From Nesterenkonia muleiensis (GTDB lineage Bacteria > Actinomycetota > Actinomycetes > Actinomycetales > Micrococcaceae), in the NCBI RefSeq assembly GCF_003600155.1, contig NZ_QWLD01000046.1, positions 1 through 64,000 of the forward strand: a stretch of 64,000 nt of DNA, in the 5' to 3' direction. Position 1 is the first letter of the stretch, and each line of letters opens with the position of its first letter. Shown here piece after piece: positions 14,442 through 23,094 of the stretch. The notes below the pieces were generated by a model. It had not been told where the DNA came from and ran no database searches. It saw only the letters and a list, made by a program, of their open reading frames with translations. A program made the translations under genes and the position numbers.

Positions 14442-15557
14442 CTAGGGGGTTGTCCGAGTGTCAGGGGCCATTTCAACGACAGTGCGCAGCACGTCTCCGC
14501 GGTTCATGGTGTCGAAGGCCTCCTGCACCTTGTCCAGGGTGGTGCGTTCGGTGACGAAGGCGTCCAGGTCCAGCCTGCCCTGCTGGTAGAGGTCCACCAG
14601 CATCGGGAAGTCCCGGGAGGGCAGGCAATCGCCGTACCACGAGGATTTCAGCGCTCCGCCGCGCCCGAAGAGCTCGATCATCGGCAGCTCAATGGTGAGG
14701 GAGGGATCCGGCACGCCGACCAGGATCACCCGGCCTGCCAGGTCCCGGGCGTAGAAGGCCTGGCGGTACGTTTCTGGACGGGCGACGGCGTCGATCACCA
14801 CATCTGCCCCGAAACCGCCGGTGTGCTCACGAATGGCTTCCACCGGGTCGGCCTGCGTGGAGTTGACGGTATGAGTGGCGCCGAGTTCCTTGGCCTTCTG
14901 GAGTTTCCGGTCCTCAATGTCCACTGCGATGATCGTGGTAGCTCCTGCCAGCTTGGCACCTGCGACGGCCGCTGTGCCTACGCCTCCGACGCCGATGACA
15001 GCCACTGATTCGCCGCGCTTGACCTCACCGGTGTTCAGGGCAGCGCCGAGGCCGGCCATGATCCCGCAGCCCAGCAGCCCCACTGCCGCGTTGGCGGAGT
15101 CTGGAACATCGTCGATCACCGTGCACTGCCCGGCTGCGACCAGGGTCTTCTCCGCGAAGGCTCCGATGCCCAGGGCCGCCTCCAACTCGGTGCCGTCGGT
15201 CAGCGTCATCTTCTGCTCGGCGTTATGGGTGTTGAAGCAGTACTTCGGCTCTCCTTTGCGGCAGGCCCGGCATTCGCCGCAGACCGCACGCCAATTCAGG
15301 ATGACCTTGTCGCCCTCTTTGACGGAGGTGACCCCCGCACCTGTCCGGGAGACCCGCCCGGTGGCCTCGTGGCCGAGCAGGTAGGGGAAGTTGTCGCCGA
15401 CCTCGCCCTGCTGGAAGTGCTGGTCGGTCTGGCAGACGCCGCAGGTGAGGATGTCGACGATGACTTCCCCGGGGCCGGGGTCGGGGATGACGATCTGTTG
15501 GACGGTGGCCGGGGCGTTCTTCTCAGTGACGACGACTGCGTTGACGGTCTGGGCCAT
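14442..15557 (-). CDS. mscR: S-(hydroxymethyl)mycothiol dehydrogenase / S-nitrosomycothiol reductase
   Basis: This 371-residue zinc alcohol dehydrogenase of class III type has the catalytic zinc ligand region CGVCQTDQH and GHE, the structural zinc cysteines at 93, 96, 99 and 107 ([15 protein letters not shown]), and the NAD site GVGGVG. The segment [20 protein letters not shown] and the lengthened central part are characteristic of the mycothiol enzymes. It oxidises the spontaneous adduct of formaldehyde and mycothiol, and also reduces S-nitrosomycothiol. AAAGGAG precedes the start. It is co-oriented with the hydrolase, FdhF and FdhD genes, giving a formaldehyde to formate to CO2 route. Confidence 0.92.
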   Translation of the reverse strand: MAQTVNAVVVTEKNAPATVQQIVIPDPGPGEVIVDILTCGVCQTDQHFQQGEVGDNFPYLLGHEATGRVSRTGAGVTSVKEGDKVILNWRAVCGECRACRKGEPKYCFNTHNAEQKMTLTDGTELEAALGIGAFAEKTLVAAGQCTVIDDVPDSANAAVGLLGCGIMAGLGAALNTGEVKRGESVAVIGVGGVGTAAVAGAKLAGATTIIAVDIEDRKLQKAKELGATHTVNSTQADPVEAIREHTGGFGADVVIDAVARPETYRQAFYARDLAGRVILVGVPDPSLTIELPMIELFGRGGALKSSWYGDCLPSRDFPMLVDLYQQGRLDLDAFVTERTTLDKVQEAFDTMNRGDVLRTVVEMAPDTRTTP

Positions 15558-15602
15558 AGTGGGCTCCTTTGATGTGCTCGATGCGGGAGGGACTGATCGC
15601 GC

Positions 15603-18002
15603 TCAGGAGCTTCTAGCCCCTGCCAGCTCCGGCTCGACGGTGCTTTCCACCCCGTACTCCTCGCTTGCGCGAGGACTGTCGGCGCAGGGCTCGAACCGGA
15701 CGAAGATCGCTTTGAAGCCCGGGGTGTTCGACTCTCTGGCCACCAGATCGCGGTGGACCAGAGCGTTGGCTTCCGGATAGTAGGCCGCCGCACAGCCTCG
15801 TGCGGTCGGATAGGCCACCAGCCGGAAGCGTTCAGCCCGGCGCTCATCGCCGTTGAACATGGAGACCACATCGACCATGTCGCGATCCTCAAAACCCGTG
15901 GCCTTGAGATCCTCGGGGTGGATGAGGATCACCCGACGGCCTCCGGAAATGCCACGATAACGGTCGTCGAGGCCGTAGAAGGTGGTGTTGTACTGATCGT
16001 GGGAGCGCATGGTCTGCAGGACCAGGCAGCCCTTGGGCGGTGCCAGGTACTCCAGTGCACGAAGGGTGAAGGCCGCCTTGCCGTCCTCTGTGGCGAAGGC
16101 CCGGTGGTCGCGTGGCGGGTTGGGCAGGACGAATCCGTACTTGTCACGGACCCGCTCATTGAAGTTCTCCGTGCCAGGGATGACTCGCGAGGCATGGTCG
16201 CGGATGACATCATAGTCATCGGCCATTGCCTTCCAGTCCACCAGGTGGCCGGTGCCGACGCGGGGCTCCTTGCCGAAGATCGCCTCGGCCATTCTCGCAA
16301 TAATGACCGGTTCGGCCAGCAGGTGGTCAGAGACCGGCTCCAGCCGGCCCTGGGTGCGGCTGATCACCGACATGGAGTTCTCCACCGACAGGAACTGTGC
16401 GCCACCCGGGTGCTTGTCGTCCCGGTCGGAACGGCCCAAGGTGGGCAGGATGATAGAGGTCTTCCCGTGAACCACATGGGACCGGTTCGGCTTGGTGGAG
16501 ATGTGCACCGTCAGTCCGGTCCGCTTCAGCGCCTTCTCCATCAGAGCGGTGTCGGAGTTGGCCATGGCCAGATTGCCGCCCAGGGAGACGAAGACATCGG
16601 CCTTGCCCTCGGCCATCGCGTACATCGCATGGGTGGAGTCGTAGCCGTGCTCTCTCGGGGAGGAGATGCCGAACTCAGCGTCCAGCTTCTCCAGGAGCGC
16701 CTCCTTGGGCTTCTCCCAGATCCCGAAAGTCCGGTCGCCCTGGACGTTGGAGTGCCCGCGCACCGGGCAGGCACCGGCACCGGGTTTGCCGAAGTTGCCC
16801 TGCAGCAGCAGCAGATTGACGATCTCCTTGATGGTGTCCACCGAGTGCGGCTGCTGAGTGATGCCCAGTGCCCAGCAGAAGATGGTGGCCTTGGACTGCG
16901 CCAACAGCTCCGCGATGTGCTCGATCTCAGCGCGGTCCAGCCCCGTGGCCAGCTCGATCTCGTCCCAGTCGAGCTGGTTCCGGGCCACCTTGTACTCCTG
17001 ATAGCCCTTGGTGGAGGATTCGATGAACTCCCTGTCGACCACAGTGCCCGGATTCTCCTCCTCCTTCTTCAATAGCAAGTGGCCCAGGGCCTGGAAGAGC
17101 GCCTGGTCACCACCGACCTTGATCTGGAGGAATTCGTCGCTGATGCGATCGCCGCTGCCCACAAGGCCCTGCGGAGTCTGCGGGTCCTTGAACCTCAGCA
17201 GACCTGCCTCGGGAAGCGGGTTGACCGCCACGACCTTCCCGCCGTTCTTCCGGCATTCGGCCAGTGATCCGAGCATACGAGGATGGTTGGTGCCCGGATT
17301 CTGGCCGACCACGAAGATCAGCTCGGCCTTCTCCAGGTCCTCCAGGGAGACGGTCCCCTTACCGATGCCGATAGTGGGGTTCAGGGCTGTTCCAGAGGAT
17401 TCATGACACATGTTCGAACAGTCCGGCAGGTTGTTCGTCCCCAGGCAACGGGCCAGCAGCTGATACATGAAAGCCGTCTCGTTGGCCGTACGCCCCGAGG
17501 TGTAGAACACGCAGCGGTCCGGTGCCGTCGCCCGGATGTGCTCAGCGATGGTCTCGAAGGCCTCGGCCCAGCTGATCGGGCTGTAGTGCTCCTCGCCCTC
17601 ACGGATGACCATCGGATGGGTGATCCGCCCGGACTGCCCGAGCCAGTACTCGGTCCGGCCCTCCAGCTCGCTGATCGGATGCCGGGCCCACCATTCCGGG
17701 GTGACGATGCGCTGGGTATTCTCCTCGGCGAGCGCCTTCACACCGTTTTCGCAGAATTCGACCTTTTTGCGGTGCCCAGTAATGGACTCCGGCCAGGCGC
17801 AGCCGGGACAGTCGACGCCGCCGGGCTGATTCACCCGGTACATGGAACGAACCGTCCGGCTCACCCCGCCCTGCTCCAAGCCGCGGTCGAAAGAGACCTT
17901 GACCGCTTTCAGCCCAGCAGCGTAACCCTTGGGGTCGCTGACCTCCAGCTTGGTCTCATCGATATCATCGAACTCGACTATGCGTCCTCGCACGTCAGAC
18001 AT
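15603..18002 (-). CDS. fdhF: FdhF/YdeP-type molybdopterin oxidoreductase, probable formate dehydrogenase
   Basis: The 799-residue protein is a molybdopterin bis-MGD enzyme of the FdhF/YdeP group. N-terminal cysteines (DCPGCAWPE, residues 65 and 68, plus Cys84) fit a 4Fe-4S site. A Cys-His pair in SNMCHESSG (199-200) sits where formate dehydrogenases carry Sec-His or Cys-His. Later segments (GQNPGTNHPR, GACPVRGHSNVQGDRT) are cofactor-binding. There is no in-frame UGA, so this is a cysteine enzyme. Next to fdhD and moeA and upstream of the mycothiol dehydrogenase, it most likely oxidises formate. The electron acceptor is not evident, since no diaphorase subunit is adjacent. Confidence 0.88.
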   Translation of the reverse strand: MSDVRGRIVEFDDIDETKLEVSDPKGYAAGLKAVKVSFDRGLEQGGVSRTVRSMYRVNQPGGVDCPGCAWPESITGHRKKVEFCENGVKALAEENTQRIVTPEWWARHPISELEGRTEYWLGQSGRITHPMVIREGEEHYSPISWAEAFETIAEHIRATAPDRCVFYTSGRTANETAFMYQLLARCLGTNNLPDCSNMCHESSGTALNPTIGIGKGTVSLEDLEKAELIFVVGQNPGTNHPRMLGSLAECRKNGGKVVAVNPLPEAGLLRFKDPQTPQGLVGSGDRISDEFLQIKVGGDQALFQALGHLLLKKEEENPGTVVDREFIESSTKGYQEYKVARNQLDWDEIELATGLDRAEIEHIAELLAQSKATIFCWALGITQQPHSVDTIKEIVNLLLLQGNFGKPGAGACPVRGHSNVQGDRTFGIWEKPKEALLEKLDAEFGISSPREHGYDSTHAMYAMAEGKADVFVSLGGNLAMANSDTALMEKALKRTGLTVHISTKPNRSHVVHGKTSIILPTLGRSDRDDKHPGGAQFLSVENSMSVISRTQGRLEPVSDHLLAEPVIIARMAEAIFGKEPRVGTGHLVDWKAMADDYDVIRDHASRVIPGTENFNERVRDKYGFVLPNPPRDHRAFATEDGKAAFTLRALEYLAPPKGCLVLQTMRSHDQYNTTFYGLDDRYRGISGGRRVILIHPEDLKATGFEDRDMVDVVSMFNGDERRAERFRLVAYPTARGCAAAYYPEANALVHRDLVARESNTPGFKAIFVRFEPCADSPRASEEYGVESTVEPELAGARSS

Positions 18003-18122
18003 TGCCTATCAACCCTTCACCACATCATTCGGAACAGCATGTGTCTTGGCTAACAATTTTATCGGTAGGCGGGCCCTGTGGCTATGCGTGGGTGTAGACG
18101 CTGGGGCCGCAGGCACAGCCTC

Positions 18123-19040
18123 TCACATCCTGCTTCGCTGCGCCTGAGCCTCCTGTCCCGTCTGTGCATCAACGTCTCGAATTCTCTCCGGATGGGTATA
18201 CAGGTTGACGCTCCTGCCTCGGGAGAAACCGGCCAGGGTCAGTCCGGCGCGTTCGGCCAGATGAACAGCCAGGGACGACGGCGCCCCGACAGCGCTGAGC
18301 ATCTCGATCCCGGCCAGGGCAGCCTTCTGCACCAGCTCGAAGGAGGCCCGCCCGGAGACCTGCAGCACGGTGCCGGTCAGCGGGAGCCGGTCGTCCATCA
18401 GCGCCCAGCCAACCACTTTGTCCACGGCGTTGTGCCGGCCCACGTCTTCGCGCAGGCAGATCAGATTCCCCTCACCGTCGAAGAGGCCCGCCGCGTGGAC
18501 CCCTCCGGTTTTGTCGAAGATGAGCTGATTGTCCCGCAGAGTGTCCGGCAGTTCCAGTATCGTCTCGCTGCTGATGCTCAGCTGAGGACCTTTCGCCGGC
18601 GCCGCAGGGAGCGTCTTCTCCACCGCATCAATGGAGGTGGTGCCGCAGATGCCGCAGGCCGAGGTGGTCAGCACATTGCGCTTCTCGCTGATCGAGGGCC
18701 TGATCAGCAGCGGGTCAAGCTCGGCGTCGATCACGTTATATGTCTGGTTGCCGAATTCATCAGTGCCCGCGCAATAGCGCATCCCGCGCAGCTCATCGGC
18801 GGCCCCGACGACTCCCTCCGCCACCAGGAAGCCGGCGACCAGCTCGAAGTCATTGCCGGGGGTGCGCATGGTCACGGTGAAGGCCTCTCCGCCGAGCCTG
18901 AGCTCAAGCGGCTCCTCGGCAGCGAGCACATCGATTGTGCTGCGGATGGCGAAGCTGGACTCGCCGTGCTGTGCAGAGTCGCCCTCACCGGACTCGCGGA
19001 GGATCCGGGTGACTCTCCTCCGCTGTGTCATACGTCCCAT
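18123..19040 (-). CDS. fdhD: Formate dehydrogenase accessory sulfurtransferase
   Basis: The 305-residue protein carries the FdhD CxxC motif (SACGICG, Cys129 and Cys132) that passes sulfur from a cysteine desulfurase to the molybdenum cofactor. Family blocks include RTPGNDFELVAGFLVAEG, FDKTGGVHAAGLF and EDVGRHNAVDKVVG. It lies 120 bp upstream of fdhF on the same strand, consistent with its role in making that enzyme active. Confidence 0.95.
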   Translation of the reverse strand: MGRMTQRRRVTRILRESGEGDSAQHGESSFAIRSTIDVLAAEEPLELRLGGEAFTVTMRTPGNDFELVAGFLVAEGVVGAADELRGMRYCAGTDEFGNQTYNVIDAELDPLLIRPSISEKRNVLTTSACGICGTTSIDAVEKTLPAAPAKGPQLSISSETILELPDTLRDNQLIFDKTGGVHAAGLFDGEGNLICLREDVGRHNAVDKVVGWALMDDRLPLTGTVLQVSGRASFELVQKAALAGIEMLSAVGAPSSLAVHLAERAGLTLAGFSRGRSVNLYTHPERIRDVDAQTGQEAQAQRSRM

Positions 19041-19096
19041 TACTCAGCTTCCTTCCCGCTCGATCGCCGGGTTCTCCTCTGGGCTGAACGGCTCGG

Positions 19097-20413
19097 TCAA
19101 GGGAAACTGCCCGGAACCTGCAGGCACTCCACCTGTTCACCGGCGGCGATGCCGCCGGTGGGCACCACGGCAAACGCATCGGCAGCGGCCAGGCCACGCA
19201 TCATATGTGAGCTGGCGTGGCTCAGCGGCTGCGCGTCATCCTCCCGGATGTGCACCGGCAGCAGCCGTACTGCGCTGCGAGCCCCTTTAAGGGCGTTGCT
19301 TGCTCTAAGAATACGGGAACTCACCGCGGGCGTGATACCCCGAAGTGCCCTGATCAGCGGCTCGCCCAGAACAGCCAGGGCAGCGAAGCCCGCCAGCGGG
19401 TTACCGGGCAGGCCGAGGACATAGGTGCGTCCGTGACGTGCCAGCATCGCTGGATGACCTGGACGCATATCCACTGACCCGACCAGGACCTCGGCCTCGA
19501 GACGCTCCAGTGCCGGGCGCAGTGCATCGGCACGGGAATGCGCCGTCCCCCCGGTGGTGATGACCAGCTCCGGACCATCTGTCTGCCAGCTTCGCTGTCC
19601 TGAACATCCCTGTTCAGAAAGTCCCGGCTCTGAGAATCTCAGTTCGATGAGCGAAACCAGCCCTGCGGTGTCGTCGCCCAGTCTGTGGACGCCCACCAGC
19701 TCGGCACCCATGGCGCCCAGCATGCTAGGAAGCGCCAGCCCGAAGACGTCGCGGACCTGCCCCCGCGCGGGCAGACCGGAGCTGATCACCTCGTCTCCGG
19801 TCAGCACCAGCCGGACCCGCGGACGGGGGATCACGGTGAGCTCGTCATAGCCGGCGACGGCGGCGGCAGCGGCTCTGGGGGCTGTCAGCACCTGGCCCGG
19901 CTCGCAGAGCAGTTCACCGACCCGCGCCTCGGCGGCCTCAGGCCGGATGTTGCGGCCCGGTTCCAGGTCCGGGGTACCCGGATCGGCACGAAGCACCGCG
20001 CCCTGGGCTTCGCTGTGCTCGATGTGCCCGTGCTCGGAGCGGAGCACGGAGTGAGCGCCTTCCGGCACCGGTGAACCCGTCACCACGGCGACCGCCTGAC
20101 CCGCAGCGAGCGGATCCAGAACGGTGGCGGGACGGTCGGCACCGTCGGCCCTCAGCCACCAGCTGCGCTGCTGCCCGGAGGTGATCGCCCAACCGTCCAT
20201 GGCGGAGGTCGCCGCATGGGGAATGTTCAGCTGGGCGTTCAGCGGCTCCGCCAAAACACAGCCGATGCCAACGGCCAGCGGGCGCCGCACCGGGACCAGC
20301 GCTGCGGCCGACGCCGCGATGCTTCGGGCCTGGCCGAAAGGGAGCGGGGAAACCATGAGGCTACCTGGGACTGCCGGCGCCGGCTCAGCCTGTGGCCTGA
20401 GAACGGCGCTCAA
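19097..20413 (-). CDS. moeA: Molybdopterin molybdenumtransferase
   Basis: The 438-residue MoeA-type protein has SAMDGWAI near residue 70, VTGSPVPEGA, LTGDEVI, the TTGGTAHSRAD loop (usual consensus TGGxS) and LGLPGNPLAG. It inserts molybdate into adenylated molybdopterin, the last step before guanylylation by MobA (22428-23045). Its start overlaps the end of the DUF6457 gene by 29 bp, so the two are translationally linked. The order moeA-fdhD-fdhF suggests dedicated cofactor supply for the formate dehydrogenase. Confidence 0.93.
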   Translation of the reverse strand: MSAVLRPQAEPAPAVPGSLMVSPLPFGQARSIAASAAALVPVRRPLAVGIGCVLAEPLNAQLNIPHAATSAMDGWAITSGQQRSWWLRADGADRPATVLDPLAAGQAVAVVTGSPVPEGAHSVLRSEHGHIEHSEAQGAVLRADPGTPDLEPGRNIRPEAAEARVGELLCEPGQVLTAPRAAAAAVAGYDELTVIPRPRVRLVLTGDEVISSGLPARGQVRDVFGLALPSMLGAMGAELVGVHRLGDDTAGLVSLIELRFSEPGLSEQGCSGQRSWQTDGPELVITTGGTAHSRADALRPALERLEAEVLVGSVDMRPGHPAMLARHGRTYVLGLPGNPLAGFAALAVLGEPLIRALRGITPAVSSRILRASNALKGARSAVRLLPVHIREDDAQPLSHASSHMMRGLAAADAFAVVPTGGIAAGEQVECLQVPGSFP

Positions 20414-20693
20414 GCAGCCGCCGAGTCACATCCGAGGCCGCGCTCAGCGCCTTCTGGTAGTCGGCCTGCCCTGAGGCCTCGGCGAGTCCGGTCACATATC
20501 CGATCAGGAAGGTCGTCACCGGCGCAGCGGGCCGGACGACGGTATGGGCGGCTTCTCCGGCGAGCTTCAGGAGGGCATCGATGTCGACCTCGACCTCGTC
20601 GATCTCCAGGTGATGGGTCAGCTCCTCGACCCACGGGGCGATCATCTCGCGCGCGGACGGCTGGGCATTCTCTGCTTTCTCGGCTTCCGGCAT
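20385..20693 (-). CDS. DUF6457 protein of molybdenum cofactor loci
   Basis: The 102-residue, mostly helical protein has WVEELTHHLEIDEVEVDIDALLKLAGEAAHTVVRPAAPVTTFLIGY, the signature of the small actinobacterial DUF6457 family. It overlaps moeA and heads the minus-strand run, so a role in molybdenum cofactor handling or formate dehydrogenase maturation is inferred from context. No catalytic residues stand out. Confidence 0.8.
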   Translation of the reverse strand: MPEAEKAENAQPSAREMIAPWVEELTHHLEIDEVEVDIDALLKLAGEAAHTVVRPAAPVTTFLIGYVTGLAEASGQADYQKALSAASDVTRRLLERRSQATG

Positions 20694-20809
20694 GGGGCTC
20701 CTCGCGGTGCTGCGTTCTCAGGTCAGTACATACTCTGCTACAGGCTCGCATAAAACGTGCGGTACTCGCTGATTGTTCTGCGAGGCTGCAAAACAGCAGG
20801 TGCTATCGT

Positions 20810-20825
20810 TGTGATCCGCATCACG
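20810..20825 (+). promoter_or_regulatory. CRP/GlxR-like binding site upstream of the OFA transporter
   Basis: TGTGATCCGCATCACG matches the TGTGA-N6-TCACA consensus with one mismatch. It lies 27 bp before the start codon and just after a possible -10 element (TATCGT, 20804-20809), so a bound regulator would cover the transcription start and repress. It sits between the divergent DUF6457/moeA and MFS genes. Confidence 0.55.
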
Positions 20826-20851
20826 ACCCTGATAAAGGAGACTACTCTCGT

Positions 20852-22426
20852 ATGACGGTCACTGTGCCCTCCAGGTCACCCTCCATGCAGCGCATCACCG
20901 CTGGCCCCGGCTTCAACAGGTGGCTGATTCCGCCTGCCGCACTGGCGATTCACCTCTGCATCGGGCAGGCGTATGCGACCAGTGTGTACAAGGACTCCCT
21001 GGTGCGGCATTTCGTCGACTCGCGCTTCTCCGAGCTTATGGGCCCTCAAACATCGGTGGGCGTGATCTTCTCCATCGCCATCGTGATGCTCGGCCTCTCC
21101 GCTGCGCTATTCGGCACTTGGGTGGACCGAAACGGTCCGCGCCGGGCCATGCTGGCCTCCACCGTCTGCTGGGTCACCGGATTCGCCGTCGGCTCCCTGG
21201 GCATCTACACCGGCCAGCTCTGGTTGGTCTACCTGGGCTATGGTTTCATCGGCGGCATCGGGCTGGGAATCGGCTATATCTCCCCGGTCTCGACACTGAT
21301 CAAGTGGTTCCCGGACCGGCCGGGACTGGCCACCGGCATGGCAATCATGGGATTCGGCGGCGGTGCGATGATCGCCAGCCCGCTCTCCTCGTCACTTCTG
21401 GACTTCTACGACCCCAACGCAGAGGACGGCATCCATTCAGGTCAGGCCGTCGGCGCGCTCTTCCTGACCCTGGGGGCCATCTATCTGGTGGTCATGCTCT
21501 TCGGCGCCTGGATCGTCCGGGTACCCCACCCGGACTGGAAGCCCGAGGGCTTCGACCCCAGCAAGGCCAAGAAAAAGGCTCTGGTCAGCGCCGGCAACGT
21601 GCGGGCGAACACGGCAATCTCCACCCGGCAGTTCTGGCTGCTGTGGATCATCCTGTTCACCAATGTCACCGCCGGTATCGGAATACTCGAACACGCTTCT
21701 CCGATGATCCAAGACTTCTTCCGTGGGGGCGACAACATATCATCGGTGGCTCCCGCGGCGGCCGCAGGGTTCGTCGGGTTCCTGAGCCTGACCAATATGG
21801 CCGGCAGGTTCATCTGGTCATCCACCTCGGACGTCATCGGGCGCAAGAACATCTACCTGCTCTATCTGGCCGGCGGTGTGCTGCTCTACTTCTCACTGGC
21901 CGTATGGGGCAGCGTATCGATGACCCTGTTCATCATCATCTCCGGAATCATCCTCAGCTTCTACGGCGGAGGCTTCGCCACCATACCGGCCTATCTGCGG
22001 GACCTCTTCGGCACCCTGCAGGTGGGAGCCATCCACGGACGGCTGCTGACCGCCTGGTCATGCGCTGGCATCGCAGGTCCGCTGATCATCAACGGCTTCC
22101 TGGATGCTCGCGGCGAACCCGGCTCACTGACCGCAGCCGACTACCGGCCTGCGCTGTTCACGATGGTCGGCCTGCTGGTGGTGGGGCTGATCGCCAACAT
22201 CCTGGTGAACGCGGTCGATGAGAAGCACCATGTGGAGAACGCTCCGGCAGATCCGGAAGCAGAGAAGAGCTCAGGCACCGAAGCCAAGCCCGGTGACACC
22301 GAGACGCTCAAGCCGCTGGGCGCACCCCGGGTTCCGCTCTGGCTGGCCTGGGGCGTGGTGGGCATTCCACTGCTTTACGGCGTGGGGCAGACGTTCAACA
22401 GCGCCATCCGGCTCTTCACCGGATAG
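20852..22426 (+). CDS. OFA-family MFS transporter (oxalate/formate-type antiporter)
   Basis: The 524-residue protein has twelve predicted membrane spans. OFA hallmarks are IHLCIGQAYATSVYKDSL at the first helix, GLGIGYISPVSTLIKWFPDRPGLATG in helices 4-5, and LTNMAGRFIWSSTSDVIGRKN between helices 8 and 9. The loop between helices 6 and 7 is charged. AAAGGAG precedes ATG 20852. It is divergent from the molybdenum cofactor and formate dehydrogenase genes, so exchange of formate or another small carboxylate is a reasonable inference; the substrate is not proven. Confidence 0.85.
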   Translation: MTVTVPSRSPSMQRITAGPGFNRWLIPPAALAIHLCIGQAYATSVYKDSLVRHFVDSRFSELMGPQTSVGVIFSIAIVMLGLSAALFGTWVDRNGPRRAMLASTVCWVTGFAVGSLGIYTGQLWLVYLGYGFIGGIGLGIGYISPVSTLIKWFPDRPGLATGMAIMGFGGGAMIASPLSSSLLDFYDPNAEDGIHSGQAVGALFLTLGAIYLVVMLFGAWIVRVPHPDWKPEGFDPSKAKKKALVSAGNVRANTAISTRQFWLLWIILFTNVTAGIGILEHASPMIQDFFRGGDNISSVAPAAAAGFVGFLSLTNMAGRFIWSSTSDVIGRKNIYLLYLAGGVLLYFSLAVWGSVSMTLFIIISGIILSFYGGGFATIPAYLRDLFGTLQVGAIHGRLLTAWSCAGIAGPLIINGFLDARGEPGSLTAADYRPALFTMVGLLVVGLIANILVNAVDEKHHVENAPADPEAEKSSGTEAKPGDTETLKPLGAPRVPLWLAWGVVGIPLLYGVGQTFNSAIRLFTG

Positions 22427-22427
22427 C

Positions 22428-23045
22428 TCATCCTGAGCGGTTGACCCCGAGACGCTGCGCGTCCTCAGCAGTGTCCACGTCGGCACCCAACCCTGCCGGA
22501 AGTATCGGGTGGACGGTCCGGGCACCCTCAAGCAGCCAGCGCAGTGACTGGCTGGTCTCCTCCCCCGGTCTCAGTCCGGCCACTCGCTGGCTGAGCCAGC
22601 TGTGGCGGAACGCGGAGCTGAGCATCTGGAACTGCCCCTGAGCATCCCGGGGGACCACGGCCTGTTCTCCGGCGCGGCTGAGCGGCGGCAGCCAGTCCTG
22701 GAGCCAGCCGAGCAGCGCCACGGGATCCACCACGTCCACCGCCAACAGGAGCACCACATCATCGGGAGCAGCAGATCCCGCGCCATCCAGCGCACGGACC
22801 CCAGCGCAGACTGCGGCGGCCGGGCCGGCCAGCGGCGGATCCTCCCGGGTGAGCAGGAAACCGTCCGGCAGGTTTTCTCCCAGGTGCTCAGGGCCGACGA
22901 CGACGCCGGAGAACTCCCGGTCGGCGAGCGCCGCAGTCCAGTGCTCCAGCAGGGTACGGCCTCCATGGTCCAGCAACGCCTTGTCCGCACCGCCGAGCCG
23001 CTTTCCGGCACCGCCTGCCAGCAGCACTGCGCGCACAGCAGGCAT
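22428..23045 (-). CDS. mobA: Molybdenum cofactor guanylyltransferase-like NTP transferase
   Basis: The 205-residue protein opens AVLLAGGAGKRLGGADKALLDHGG, the nucleotide-binding loop of MobA-type transferases, and contains LAVDVVDP and PAAAVCAGVRA. It would attach GMP to molybdenum cofactor, giving the bis-MGD form that FdhF enzymes use. The ATG at 23045 is chosen because GAGGAG lies about 9 bases upstream; an upstream ATG at 23081 lacks a well-spaced site. It ends 1 bp from the convergent transporter gene. Confidence 0.82.
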   Translation of the reverse strand: MPAVRAVLLAGGAGKRLGGADKALLDHGGRTLLEHWTAALADREFSGVVVGPEHLGENLPDGFLLTREDPPLAGPAAAVCAGVRALDGAGSAAPDDVVLLLAVDVVDPVALLGWLQDWLPPLSRAGEQAVVPRDAQGQFQMLSSAFRHSWLSQRVAGLRPGEETSQSLRWLLEGARTVHPILPAGLGADVDTAEDAQRLGVNRSG

Positions 23046-23094
23046 CACCACTGACTCCTCACCCGTGGGGCCGTGGGGCATCACAGACCCGCGG

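Noticed and set aside
15753-17075. A 440-codon plus-strand open frame
   Set aside because: It lies antisense to fdhF, whose motifs are clear; there is no ribosome site or recognisable domain.
17380-17420. A selenocysteine site in fdhF
   Set aside because: The position is a normal Cys codon followed by His; there is no in-frame UGA.
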